NCBI GenBank assembly: GCA_977017575.1
Contig: CDRNVI010000020.1
Span: 248,001 to 312,000, forward strand
Source: Paramoeba atlantica
Lineage: Eukaryota > Discosea
DNA length: 64,000 nucleotides
Reading direction: 5' to 3'
In this document: piece after piece, positions 50,496 to 61,379 of the stretch
Layout of the letters: each line of letters starts with the position of its first letter
Position numbering within the stretch: the stretch's first letter is position 1
Position numbers and translations under genes: made by a program
The notes under the pieces: model-generated
What the model saw: the letters and a program-made list of their open reading frames with translations, nothing else
Told to the model about the DNA's origin: nothing
Databases searched by the model: none

Positions 50496-51523
50496 GAGTT
50501 TCAAAAATGATTTTGGAGTCATGAGCACAAAAGTCACGGCGACATCATCTTAAGATGTTCATTAAGACTTAATGACGTACCCCATCCGTCTTACGGTGTT
50601 CAGATATAAACTATAAAGTACCTTGTCCACCGTCTTATGTACCCATTTAAATCCCGGTCACCCGAATGGTGTCTCTCTCAGCATCAACAAGGGTGCAGAG
50701 AATTATTATTATTTATGATCGGTGGTGCAATGCTCCGAAGAACTCTGTTGATAGAGCAGCTCTTTCTTGCAGAAGATGGAAACTTAACACAGCGGCTCCC
50801 ATTTTACACAGTACTGCGCTTCAAGCTTGTACTAATGTCCCGTTGAGTCCATGGGTCATAAAGTATCAGAATATGGAATCGGGGAGGAAAATCATTTCAA
50901 TTGAATACGTCACCCCCTTGTTGTAATCTTGTAACCTTGTAACTTTTTTTATATATTTTGCGGCCAATAGATGAGCTGGTTTCGGTCCTTTTCGCCTGGA
51001 GGGTTTGGCTTCGACTGTCTCGAGAAGCGAAAGAGTTCTCAAGTAGACAGCTACTATAATACTCCCTCTCTCATTAATTTATATAAATGGATTTCGAGTT
51101 ATAAAAATTTAGTTTATGCGGGATCATTTATTTTTATAAATCAGAAATTAATCGAACGCTATTTCTTAATTTTTTTCTAAACCAAAGAATTTTTTCTTTT
51201 ATTCTACTTAAGATGGATTATTTTGTGAACGTGGATAGACGCCCTTCGAAGAAATTTCTTACAGAAAAGCGCAAATGGTTGATTTCTATGCTGGAGGCAG
51301 ATGGTGAGAAAATACAAACTTTATTTTGTTTATAGTACATTACCTCTACAGTGGTGTTCAGCGTCTTTTACCCCCCCCCCCTACAGGTCTTGTATTTTGT
51401 CCGATTTTGGAAATATTTGGTACACCACCGTTTTTCGACCCAATCGTTCCGAATCCGAGGTCCTTTTCACTCGGGCGACCCCCTACCCCCTCTAGCCAGG
51501 TAGGGGTCAAAAAAGCTAATTAC
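50496..51523. other. intergenic, no gene recognised
   Basis: Several short open stretches (for example from an ATG at 51212, MDYFVNVDRRPSKKFLTEKR) have no recognisable product. A C run is present at 51371-51381. Confidence 0.4.
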
Positions 51524-51738
51524 AACTTCCTATTACATGGCGCGGTCTCCTTTAACCCTGCTGTACCGGTCCAAATCCCGGGGTCACTAACTGATTGTTG
51601 CGCAGTAGTGAAAATGGTGATGGAAGGAAGTTTCCAAGTATTGCAGCGCAGGAAAAGAAGAGGGGGGGGGGGTCGGCGTCCGACTATCGGCTTTGTCCCA
51701 GCAGGGTTAAAGGAGACCGCGCCATGTAATAGGAAGTT
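51524..51738. repeat. 40-bp inverted repeat beside the second YR element
   Basis: aacttcctattacatggcgc.. (51524-51563) and its exact inverse (51699-51738) are separated by 135 bases containing an 11-base G run. The right arm overlaps the first bases of the inverted end of the YR element at 51734. Confidence 0.75.
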
Positions 51739-51847
51739 ATGCTTCACTAGCACCTGCTCAGGGCAGTGAAGCGCACTTCCTGCAACGGGCGGAGGTCGCA
51801 CGCCTACCCCAGAACTGCAGCGCACGGACGAATGTTCGAGTAAATTT
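51734..51847. repeat. left inverted terminal repeat of the second YR element
   Basis: 114 bp, starting aagttatgcttcactagcac and ending gttcgagtaaattt, inverse of 58181-58294. Confidence 0.8.
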
Positions 51848-52034
51848 TATTTTTATTCTACGAAAAGGTCGAGTTAACACTACATAACCTTTACACTTCA
51901 GTTTTTCTATTTTTTTCCTTCTTCGTAAAGACACTATTACCATACATGAAGCGTGCCATACAACCAACCGAAGGAACGCGCTCACAACACCCACAAGCAC
52001 CAACGAGCAAAGATCAGTTCAGTTTTTTTTGTCG

Positions 52035-52750
52035 TAGGGCGTGTTCAGTCCTTGACTCTCCCACAGAGAATACTCATTCAGGAGTAATTTAGTTTCGCCG
52101 CAGGGCGTGCTGAGTCCTTGACTCTATAGAGAATACTCATTCAGGAGTAATTTAGTTCCGCCACAGGGCGTGTTGAGTCCTTGACTCTATAGAGAATACT
52201 CTTTCAGGAGTAAATTTAGTTTCGCCACAGGGCGTGTTGAGTCCTTGACTCTCCCACAGAGAATACTCATTCAGGAGTAATTTAGTTCTGCCACAGGGCG
52301 TGTTGAGTCCTTGACTCTCCCATAGAGGATACTAAATCCGGAGTAAATTTAGGTCCGCCACAGGGCGTGCTGAGTCCTTGACTCTATAGAGAATACTCAT
52401 TCAGGAGTAAATTTGGTTTCGCCACAGGGCGTGTTGGGTCCTTGACTCTATAGAGAATACTCATTCAGGAGTAAATTTAGTTCCGCCACAGGGCGTGTTG
52501 AGTCCTTGACTCTATAGAGAATACTCATTCAGGAGTAAATTTAGTTTTTTGCCACAGGGTGTGTTGAGTCCTTGACTCTCCCACAGAGAATACTCATTCA
52601 GGAGTAAATTGACTTTTTCGCCGCAGGGCGTGTTGAGTCCTTGACTCCATAGAGAACACTCATTCAGAAGTAATTTAGTTTCGCCACAGGGCTTGTTGAG
52701 TCCGTGACTACAGAAAATACTCAATCAGGAGTAATTTAGTTCGCCACGGG
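52035..52750. repeat. minisatellite, about 11 copies of a 57-67 bp unit
   Basis: Each unit contains gccacagggcgtgttgagtc, cttgactct(ataga or cccaca)gag and aatactcattcaggagtaa. Two unit variants (ATAGAG and CCCACAGAG) alternate irregularly. The array lies between the left inverted end and gag of the YR element, that is, in its 5' leader. Confidence 0.85.
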
Positions 52751-52981
52751 GCGAAGGCCTGTGGGCCCTTATAGAACTAGAGATGTTCACAGATATGAAA
52801 GAAAGCATACTTTAGTTTATGTAATGGCCTTAGACTGTCGAATTTACAGTAATTTTCGGGATCGATCTGCGCACAATAAGTGCAACTAGTTACATCACGT
52901 TATTGAAACGAAAGTAGGAGACGTGCTCGACTGGAAAAATATTGAGAACGATGTCTCTCTGTATACACAATACTTTCTTAC

Positions 52982-54132
52982 TTGCTGACTCATTTCATGC
53001 CAGAGGCTTTACCTTCCCTTCTCCCAGAAAATTACGCCGCACACAGCCCAAAGTGTGCTTTTCTAGAGCTCTGCTCCCTAAAACGTTTGGGAGTAACGGT
53101 TCGCGAAGAATTAGTTGGGATTCTACCCAAAGCAATTCAGTATGTGAAAGGAAAGAAGTCGATGACTCCCATCCTTGAGAGTGCTGCTGCCACGGCGGCA
53201 AAGGGAAATACTGTGAATGGAGCACGTATAGTTCGACGGACTCTTGCTGCGATGGTGCGCGGCGATTTTTCATCCGGCAACGTCTCCCAAGCTGTTGTCG
53301 TCAACTTGCGAGATGCGCTTTGCGCGCTTGAGGCAGAGTTGGAACACTCTGAAGCTGTCCCGGTCGCAGAAACAGAAACTCCCACTCGCGGAGACCAAAG
53401 CAATAAGGACCTACGAAAAGCCTTTTGTAGTCTTATTGGGACGCGCAAAGACCCTCGCTGCCGTGTCCAACTGCACCAGTGCCTAACGGACACCGGTTTC
53501 AGTACAGAAACGTGGCTCTCGCCACACGTACAGAAGGCAGTGAAGGAGTCGGTAGACAACCGGCCTGACATGGTGTACTACGCCAAGCTTTTGGCAGACT
53601 CCCCTCCTGATGCCCCGATAGAAAGCATCAATTCTGAGGGCGTGCGACTCGGCATTTGGTCCCTCCTGTGTAAGATGGGGGCTGGTTGCTCATGCACCGC
53701 CTACGGCATGAGGGTGCTGCGGTGTCTGTAGAGACACTCGAGCACCTCATGCTCGACAACCATACTGAAACCACCAATAAATCCATTGTGGCCATTCTTG
53801 CGGGGCACGAACGTGCGTTAGCAATGGTAAACCGCAATGTGACCACCGTGTGCAAGGTTTCGGCTGGGACATTCCCTTCGGCCCCTCAAACCCCAGTGGT
53901 GCGAAACGCCTACAAGCGAACCAACCCCGGTAAACCCCCCTCAGTCGTCAAAGCGTGGAACTATCCACGCGCTCCACGCGGTACGTGCCGTCACTGCGGA
54001 AAAAGAGGCCATGAAATCCGCGATTGCACGGTAAAGATCGTACCAAGCGACTTCTTGCACGGGCAAGACAGCGCCTACAAGCGTAGTCGTTCTGGCCCAG
54101 TGGTTCAGAACAACAAGTTTCGGAAGCAGTAG
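52982..54132 (+). other. gag-like region of the second YR element
   Basis: Coding-type sequence, helical, with a CCHC zinc knuckle (CRHCGKRGHEIRDC, near 53985-54026) and a basic tail (YKRSRSGP). Unlike in sequence to the gag of the tandem-unit element except for the knuckle. Confidence 0.6.
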
Positions 54133-54730
54133 CCCAGAGTTGCAAAAAGTTAATATAATCATTTTAACCGATCGATACAGACACGTAGGGGCCATTGTTT
54201 ACAGGCACGTATAGTTATGTTGCTTATCTCTTCAAAATGTGCTTTCGAAAATTTTGCGAAACGGTAAAAATCCAGATCAGAATAATTGGGCTTGAGAAAA
54301 AACAAATCTGTTCTTAAAAAGAATTATTTAATGCGTAGTATCCTGCCTTAAATTGTTTTTAACAATACAGAAAACGCACGTAGTACGTGGGCTCACCATC
54401 CGTTTTTTACAATATCGGCGTTTTTAACGATTAAAAACGAATACCTTTTACCAAAATTGTTGATTAGAATTCCTTTGACTCAAATATAACGCGAGAAGTT
54501 CTCAATATAGGTTCTCATTTATATACAGTAGATATGATATTTTCGTTCACGTACAGCTTTGCAAAGCTGCAAAGTCTCTTACATAAAATAGCCAATCATC
54601 ACCACTTGGATAGGTAAAACGCGAAGGCGCGAAAGTAATATCGACCTAGTGTGGCTCCAAAATTAGTTCAAAATAAAAGAACAGTTGCAGAAACTTTAAT
54701 GCATTCTCTTGAATATACAATATAATTACT

Positions 54731-55597
54731 ATGGCCTGGTCCAGACGACGCCGTATAAGTGATGAAGCTATACAGGCTGATACACAAAGACTGATTCAAG
54801 CTAATATGCATTCACAGCTCTCTCAATTTGCTGTCGCCCCAGAAACTGCTCGAAGACGTTCTCTTGACTTTTCAAGAATTGAGCATCTCTTGGGGGTGCA
54901 CGGTGTGTGTAACATAACCGAAGAAGCGTTCTTGGCTCTTTGCGCATGCCTCTCAAGGTTTTATCGGGCCTCAAAGCTCGAGGCTCTACGCTCCGCCCTA
55001 GTGTGGCGGCAGCTTGAAGATGAACCCGTAGAGCGATGCTGGTCTCAAACGATCCGTTTTCGCCGGCGGTTCAAAGGAGCCACCCGTTTGTGCCTGGATC
55101 CACAACCCAGGGGTTCAATCACCTTTAATCAATTAAAGCAGCTGACCGAATACTGCCAGGAAGCCGGGGAAACAGAATATGCTCGAGGCTTTGCCATAAC
55201 TTATTATTGCCTCCTACGGCATAGTGAACTGGAGTTGCTCCGCAGAAACGACGTTGAAGGAGAAACTGCGACACTTCACATTCGCGGTGGGAAAGGTCGT
55301 CTCCACTATGAGGTGGACATCGTCCAGGTACCGGAAGTTCAGGAACTAGTGACCTGCCTCAAAAAAGACGGGAACACCGTTCTTCTGCTACCCTTCTGGA
55401 ACAAAGTAAAGGCCAACGCGTTGATTCGTGCATCAGCCGTGCACTTTGAGTGGAATAGGCAACAGAACTGGTCATTCCACTGTCTTCGTCATGGCGGTGC
55501 TGGCCATCTGACTCGCCAAGGTGTTGATCTCCCCACGCGACTTTTACGTGGCCGATGGATGCCATCCTTCAGTGCAGAAGCTTATTCTATGATATAG
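54731..55597 (+). CDS. tyrosine recombinase of the second YR element
   Basis: 288 residues from an ATG. An N-terminal basic segment (SRRRRISDEAI), a core-binding helical region, then the catalytic domain with Arg in LLRHSELELL, H-x-x-R in FHCLRHGGAGHL and the terminal Tyr in SAEAYSMI. It lies between gag and RT. It is shorter and less basic than the recombinase at 18227 and of a different branch. Confidence 0.8.
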   Translation: MAWSRRRRISDEAIQADTQRLIQANMHSQLSQFAVAPETARRRSLDFSRIEHLLGVHGVCNITEEAFLALCACLSRFYRASKLEALRSALVWRQLEDEPVERCWSQTIRFRRRFKGATRLCLDPQPRGSITFNQLKQLTEYCQEAGETEYARGFAITYYCLLRHSELELLRRNDVEGETATLHIRGGKGRLHYEVDIVQVPEVQELVTCLKKDGNTVLLLPFWNKVKANALIRASAVHFEWNRQQNWSFHCLRHGGAGHLTRQGVDLPTRLLRGRWMPSFSAEAYSMI

Positions 55598-55872
55598 CCT
55601 TATCCATCTGTTCTGTACGAGAAACAATGGCTATCCGTAGTGTACAGGTGAGTCAGGTCGTTGTGCCTAATATATAACCTTGTGTCATTTCACATACACA
55701 CTATTCATCCAATGTCAATTTCCTTTCACACTATATACAGGCGTGTACTATCATACCATTGCGATGTATGTACAGTGTACCGTTTCGTCATTCAGTAATG
55801 TCAGGAACATAATAATATGCCACATTTGTTCCTCGTAAAACGGTTTCTTATATTCTTCTGTTTTGTATATTA

Positions 55873-57599
55873 TGATGAGTTTCAAAAACCTTGAGCATGA
55901 ATCGGACAACGGATATTTCAGCCTACAGCAAAACTACGCTCCCATACGTGGAGCGTACGCTAAGGACAGCGACCCCCTCTGCCCCCTGAAAAATATTGGT
56001 GGCATGATTATGACAGACGATATGTTCCAAACTAAATTTGGACATAATGCCAAAACGCTCTTGGGAATGTCCCCCTTCCCATCCCAAGAAATGATCATAG
56101 AAAAAGATGATCCGGACTCCCAACACTACAGGTCTCATCTGCAGGCGCTCAAGGACTGCAACGTATTGGTCCCCGTGACTCGGGAGCAAGTTACGGGAGT
56201 TGGAAAGTACATGGCGGTTCTGAAAGATGATGTGCATGCACGGGCTATATTTGATTTGCGTTACACTAACCTTCATACATGTATTGAAGGAATCCCCTTT
56301 ATTATTCCTAGTACGGAACAGCTCATTCAATCCTTATTGCATCTTGGGGATTGCGCTGAAAGGTGGTTCCGTTTCCTTCACGGGGATATTAAGAACTGGT
56401 ACTACCAGATCCCTATTTCAACGGAACTAGGGAACGCCTGCTGCATTCGACAGGGATCGACACACCTTCGTCCCACTGTTCTCCCAATGGGATATAAGTT
56501 AGCTTGCGGGATAGCGCAAAGCATCATGTGGAATGTTTTGATTTACGGAGATCACGCTAGCACGGACCTAAATGGCGTTGAATCTATGCTTGATATGACT
56601 GAAGCTCCGGGGATCGTACCTCTTCGTGAGGGAGGATTTATCGCGCTGATGTACGACTCATTTATGATTGTTGCTTCGGAGACGACGGTAAAACGGTGGG
56701 GAGAACACCTGGTGCACAATTTCCGGAAGTTCAATATCTTAGAAAAATATCTGACGATAGAAAAAAGTTCATGCAAATTTTCTTATTGTGGTATTCAAAT
56801 TATTCAAAATGGTGGCCGTGTTTCCTGGGCAGCAAACGAGACCACAGCTCAAAAGTGGTTGAAGGTAGCGAGAAACCTGTCAAGCATCACACCCCGTATA
56901 TTATTCCAACTTTGTGGCTACTTGCGCCATTTAGCTACTATACTAGGAATATCACCACGAGGACTAGGAAGATTGAGCAAATGTCAAAGTGTTTTAGGCG
57001 AAGTGGAAAATTGGGATGGGATAATCTTCGAACAGGGCGAACGAGAGGTCCTATTAAAAACTGCCCTACGTATCATCCGCGCAAACTCGACTCCCCGAGA
57101 CTGCACCATGTATCGCAGGTGTGAACATAAGCGAACCTTCTTCGCCGTTGTAGACGCGACCACAGCGCGCTGGGCCGTTTGGCCTATGAAGGGCGGATTC
57201 CCCATAAAAGAAAACGTCTTAGAGCAAGAGTGTCAGTTAGATATTGTATTGGCCGAGGCGACGGCAATATCCAAAGCGATAAGCATCGCAGTGCGCAGCG
57301 GATTCGCGAACATAATAATTGCGAGCGATAACACGGCCGCGTCTCGTGCGTTCGCCAAAGGATTTTCAAAAATTGAAGCATTGGATTCTATAATACGAGT
57401 TCATCAATATTTTCACGGGCGAATTGTCTTAGCTGACATCGCAAGCGAAATGAATCTCGCAGATATTGGGACCCGCCCACAAAAAGAGTACAGCCGCGCC
57501 GAGTATGATTTTCGTCGTACAAGAACATGGGAACAGCTTCAAACGGCGTGGCAAATTTATAAATCGTATGGAACAACATTTCTAAGCAGAAACAAGTAG
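55873..57599 (+). CDS. reverse transcriptase - RNase H of the second YR element
   Basis: 575 residues. RT motifs: ARAIFDLRYTN, LHGDIKNWYYQIPI (palm Asp), TVLPMGYKLACGIAQ and ALMYDSFMIVAS at the active-site box, a form of the box that I recall from VIPER-like elements. Thumb and connection: KYLTIEKSSCKFSYCGIQI. RNase H: FFAVVDATTARWAV, LAEATAISKAI, IASDNTAASRAF and MNLADIGTRP, all four acidic positions visible. Confidence 0.8.
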
Positions 57600-57630
57600 A
57601 AATTATCCATACCTCCTCATTATAAGCATA

Positions 57631-57701
57631 AGTGGAAGCTTTATCTCATATCCGCATGTATTATTATATGAAGCTTTATCTCATATCCACATGTATTATT
57701 A
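57631..57701. repeat. 33-bp direct repeat
   Basis: gaagctttatctcatatccg.. occurs at 57631 and again at 57668 with one change, in the 3' region of the YR element. Confidence 0.65.
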
Positions 57702-58180
57702 TTACATTAGTGATAAACAGTTCATAAACACTTATGACATACACTCTAATGCGTGTATACACATCACCTCAAGATGTATACATTTCTTACGTCCACCTTC
57801 TTCCTAAGTGTGCTATACTTACGATCGATATCACGATACTGCGTAATAGTAATCTATTATACAATTTACATAGAATTATAAAAGTATACATTTTAGGCTT
57901 ATAAAGTACGAGAAGCAGTACGTCATCAATGTCCATTTAAGCTCTGACGCAGTGAATGATAAATGCGGTGCACGTGCTTGAATGGGAACCCTCCTAGTGG
58001 GACTGGCACATAGTAGGTATATTATACTACAGAGTGTTCTTTGCCACCAGTGAAGCGCCCCAGGAGAGCTTTGCGTCCCCGTACCCGGATTGAGCCGGGA
58101 GCCGGAGTTGGTACTTGCGGCGCTTGCTTGTGGGGATGGCAGGCGCTCTTGTACCAAACAAACAAACAAACTTACTCAAC

Positions 58181-58294
58181 AAATTTACTCGAACATTCGT
58201 CCGTGCGCTGCAGTTCTGGGGTAGGCGTCCGACCTCCGCCCGTTGCAGGAAGTGCGCTTCACTGCCCTGAGCAGGTGCTAGTGAAGCATAACTT
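58181..58294. repeat. right inverted terminal repeat of the second YR element
   Basis: Inverse of 51734-51847 with a single G/C mismatch noticed. Inside it a (caaa)n-like stretch (58154-58170) is present. Confidence 0.8.
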
Positions 58295-58812
58295 TTTTGG
58301 GTGTATTTTTTCGAATGTTTCGGATGAAGAACAATAGTAAAATAGGTCAGAAGACGTGGAAAAGGAGTGCAAAGTAATCTCTAGTATTAAGTCATATGCC
58401 TTTTAGCCTCCTTGACCAAAAGTAAACGTTTACTATAGTCCCGGAAGGTATTCTTAAACGTTTCCGGTTAATCTTCAGGAAAAAAAGCGAAAAGTTTCAA
58501 TGATGGACCTGGGGTTAAGCTTATGAAGTTTTGCGAGTGTCTTATAGGAGTTAAGTCGCTCTTAATCGATCACGAGTGCCGTGCCCATCTCGGGGCACGC
58601 GTGGGAGGAAGGTAAGCAGAGGGGGCAGTGCTTCTTTGTCACGAATCACCAACAAATGTACCAATTTTAATTAAAAAATGTACTCTGTGAAAAAAAACGA
58701 CTTTTTGGCAGTTTTTTTTCGGTTTAGGTATGATACAGGTGTCCACGAGTGAAAAGCCGCCCTGTTTTTGGAATAGCGGACATTTATACGGGATCATTAA
58801 TTTTTATAATTA
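58295..58812. other. intergenic, no gene seen
   Basis: No coding signal. A short inverted pair (gtgccgtgcccatctcggggcacgc, 58577-58601) forms a small GC hairpin. Confidence 0.5.
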
Positions 58813-59045
58813 AACCCCCTTCCGGGTTATTGTGCCCCCCTACACAATAACTGGCTCTAGGCACAATACCTGGCTCTAGGCACAATAACTAAATATTGGA
58901 AAACCAAAAAAAGGGTAAAAAAAAATTGGCGCCGCCTGGCGCCGCCATATTTTGGAGGGGGGGCACAATGATAGTGGTTGTTTCCACTTATTGTGCCCCC
59001 CCTGCACAATAAGTAGCTCTAGGCACAATAACCCGGAACAGGGTT
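58813..59045. mobile_element. 233-bp TA-flanked MITE (AACCCC..CCGGGTTATTGTGCC)
   Basis: Left end AACCCCCTTCCGGGTTATTG and right end CAATAACCCGGAACAGGGTT are inverse and flanked by TA (58811-58812, 59046-59047). It contains four copies of ctaggcacaata-like motifs and two C/G runs. No coding capacity. Confidence 0.75.
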
Positions 59046-59078
59046 TATAATTATAATTATAACTCACTTTTTGTTATA

Positions 59079-59256
59079 CTGCCCCCCCCCCTTTAAGCGC
59101 ACCCGGTCAGACCCCCCCGTTTAAGCGCACATAGAGTTGAAGGAAAGAGCCCGGCGCCGCGAAGCGGCGCCAATTCTTTTTTATGTAGTGATTCAGACTC
59201 CCCCGTTTAAGCGCACTTTTCGCGGAAAACGAGGTGCGCTTAAACGGGGGGGACAG
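59079..59256. mobile_element. 178-bp TA-flanked MITE related to the pogo-like element
   Basis: Left end CTGCCCCCCCCCTTTAAGCG and right end TTAAACGGGGGGGACAG are inverse and flanked by TA (59077-59078, 59257-59258). The CTG(T) - C run - (C/G)TTTAA - GCAC layout is that of the 71-3161 transposon ends, so it is probably a non-autonomous relative. It contains the GC hairpin ggcgccgcgaagcggcgcc (59150-59170) and further taagcgcac repeats. Confidence 0.7.
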
Positions 59257-59562
59257 TAATTTATAATTTATAAAAATTAAGGAGAGGGAGAGTACTCCTG
59301 CACCTGGATTCATGAAGTGATCACGTCTCTCCGACTTGTGAACGTGGAAGAGGTACAGTGCAAGAGGAACTTACAGGTCACAAAACTTCCGATATCGACC
59401 ACAAAACTCTCAAAAAACGTTGTTTTGTGATGACAATAAAATGCAATAGGCGAGTACCTTACTCAGAATTTCTTAGAATATCTCTCTCTTAATCAATGAC
59501 ACCATAGTTATGTAGAGAGTTCTGTTGACACCGGGTAACGTCTTTTGTCGGGTTCTAAATTA

Positions 59563-59866
59563 CACCCCTGCTAATATATTTTTATGAACGGGTGATTTTT
59601 CGACCTTTATACTTTTCTTAATTTATAATAAATCTTCGTTGTGTAATTTATAAAACGTTTTTTCAAACTTGTATGGCTTTTTTCATCAAAGTGGTCGAAA
59701 CGGCATTCCGAAAGTATTGGGAATGCTGATGCTTTCACTATCGTCGGGAAAAGTACGTGATATTGGTGACGTCAACCGGTACCTTCACAAAATAATTTGT
59801 CTAAATTATAAATACGAATGCAAAATTTTTATAATTTATGTTTATAAAAATTATTTAGCGGGGGTG
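59563..59866. mobile_element. 304-bp TA-flanked MITE (CACCCCTGCTAAT family)
   Basis: Left end CACCCCTGCTAATATATTTT and right end AATTATTTAGCGGGGGTG are inverse and flanked by TA (59561-59562, 59867-59868). Related to the 93-bp MITE at 35330. It ends 45 bp before the ATG of REI1. Confidence 0.7.
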
Positions 59867-59911
59867 TACGTACATTCGTTTCTCTATTTCTTTCTTTTTT
59901 CTCTACTATAA

Positions 59912-61123
59912 ATGAACACCGAGAGTGCCCCTCACTACTGCAGCACATGCACGATCTCTATTTCAGGCGATTTGTTCAGCTTGCGACAACATTATTCCAG
60001 TGAGACACACATTCATAATCTTCGTGTACGTACACGAGCCTCAGGGTCGGCTCAGCTTTCGCTTTTGCAACCTTCCAACACTGACGTCCAACGCGTTTCT
60101 TCAGCTCAATACTTTTGCAAGTTGTGTCAGAAGACATTTAACACTGCATTGACCTTACAAGACCACGTACGCTCCCGGACACATCGTTACAATAAGTTAC
60201 AAAACGCCACCCGAAAAAATGAAACGCTATCCGATTGTAAAGAAGAAGCCTCTCTCGAGTACGCTGAATCAGTTTCCAATTCCGATAGTTCCATCACGGA
60301 ACTGCACTGTCTGTTCTGCCTACGATCCCCTCTCTTTCCAAACATCACGACCACTCTATCCCATATGAAGACGGTCCACAATTTCGAAATACCTTTTGAA
60401 AACCATCTTCACGACCTTCAGGGACTGCTTTGTTATCTTGCACGAAAGATTTCTGCCGGGCTGTGCATCACGTGTGAGTCCTCCGAGAGGTCCTCCAAGG
60501 AGTTTGACTCCCTGACTGCGGTCCAAATGCATATGAGGGATCAGCGCCACACCGCTATTCCCCTGTCTGCTCTGTCTACGGGGGAATATGACCCGTACTA
60601 TGAAACAGAGTGGCTTGAGACAATAGCCAGTGACCTCAATGTGGACCAAAAAACACGTACCGGGCCGTTTGCAAAACGAGGGAAAAGTTACTGCGGTCCT
60701 GTGAAATCCTATTTGGATCGTTCCGTGGGTAATAGTGGCCCCCAGAGAGAATCGGGGCAACTTGCCTTGCAATCCACTGCGGATGGCAAGCTGCGACAAA
60801 TACTTGATCGGGGGCATACGACTGGACGAGGAATCAGTGGAAATCATTTGACGATAAATGCTCGAGGACAGAAGACAAGTCTGTATGCTGTAAATACGCC
60901 GCACTCGTCAATGACATCGTTTCGAGATCGTTTTTCAGCTTTGCGGTGTTACTCGGGTGGACAAAAGTTGACCGCTAATCACGCTCAAGAGGAACGTGCG
61001 CGACAGAACCGCATGCGACACTATCAAAGTCGTGAGGATCGGAGAACTTGGGACAAACAGGTACTGAGTGTGGGTGTAAACAACAATCGACTTCACCCTA
61101 AAGGATTTGATGGAGATACGTAG
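59912..61123 (+). CDS. REI1: REI1/ZNF622-like 60S ribosome biogenesis factor
   Basis: 403 residues with the zinc-finger order of REI1/ZNF622. Two U1-type C2H2 fingers lie at the start (YCSTCTISI...H...H, residues 8-33, and FCKLCQKTFNTALTLQDHVR, residues 69-93). The paired central fingers are LHCLFCLRSPLFPNI followed by SHMKTVHNFEIP, and LCITCESS followed by QMHMRDQRH. The stretch FENHLHDLQGLLCYLARKIS matches the family's DIKGLIKYLGEKV region. The C-terminus (RQNRMRHYQSREDRRTWDKQ, then VLSVGVNNNRL) corresponds to the conserved tail that lies in the peptide exit tunnel. REI1 works in the cytoplasm to recycle Arx1 from pre-60S particles. The usual acidic linker is short, but the length is close to that of yeast Rei1 (393). 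The start is the first ATG, behind a 25-base pyrimidine tract. Confidence 0.87.
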   Translation: MNTESAPHYCSTCTISISGDLFSLRQHYSSETHIHNLRVRTRASGSAQLSLLQPSNTDVQRVSSAQYFCKLCQKTFNTALTLQDHVRSRTHRYNKLQNATRKNETLSDCKEEASLEYAESVSNSDSSITELHCLFCLRSPLFPNITTTLSHMKTVHNFEIPFENHLHDLQGLLCYLARKISAGLCITCESSERSSKEFDSLTAVQMHMRDQRHTAIPLSALSTGEYDPYYETEWLETIASDLNVDQKTRTGPFAKRGKSYCGPVKSYLDRSVGNSGPQRESGQLALQSTADGKLRQILDRGHTTGRGISGNHLTINARGQKTSLYAVNTPHSSMTSFRDRFSALRCYSGGQKLTANHAQEERARQNRMRHYQSREDRRTWDKQVLSVGVNNNRLHPKGFDGDT

Positions 61124-61339
61124 ATTGAAATGTGCGATGTTTTCATAGAAAATATAAACAATCTCCTTTGTAGAACTTGTATGAAATTCATTGAATGGAT
61201 CAGACCGAGCGCACTTTTTAAGAAATACCTACTTCTTACTTAAAAACATTAAAGAGAAGGTTCATATGGTCTATAGGAATTCTACAATACAGCTCATTAG
61301 TCGTTTTCTTTGTTTTCATAACTCGGAAGAGTGATTAGA

Positions 61340-61373
61340 TTTTCGTTATTCTATCCATAGAAATATCCTACAG
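61340..61373 (+). promoter_or_regulatory. candidate (trans-)splice acceptor before CLP1
   Basis: A T/C-rich stretch (ttttcgttattctatccatag) is followed by a second AG (cctacag, 61367-61373), six bases before the ATG at 61380. Inferred from sequence pattern only. Confidence 0.3.
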
Positions 61374-61379
61374 GAGTTT

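Larger units (their letters stand above)
51734..58294 (+). mobile_element. YR retroelement with inverted terminal repeats (DIRS/VIPER group)
   Basis: About 6.5 kb between 114-bp inverted repeats (51734-51847 and 58181-58294, one mismatch noticed). Parts: an internal satellite (52.03-52.75 kb), a gag-like region with a zinc knuckle (about 52.98-54.13 kb), tyrosine recombinase (54.73-55.60 kb), RT and RNase H (55.87-57.60 kb). Inverted ends are typical of DIRS-1-like elements, while gag-YR-RT order is that of VIPER/TATE. It differs in sequence and ends from the YR element of the tandem units. It looks close to whole with about one or two breaks, and the matching ends suggest a fairly young insertion. 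Confidence 0.8.

Noticed and set aside
52035-52750. CRISPR-like spaced repeats
   Set aside because: The whole unit repeats, with no unique spacers; the genome is eukaryotic; the array is a minisatellite inside a retroelement.
54600-55600. Free-standing host tyrosine recombinase gene
   Set aside because: It lies between gag and RT and within the inverted ends of the YR element, so it belongs to it.
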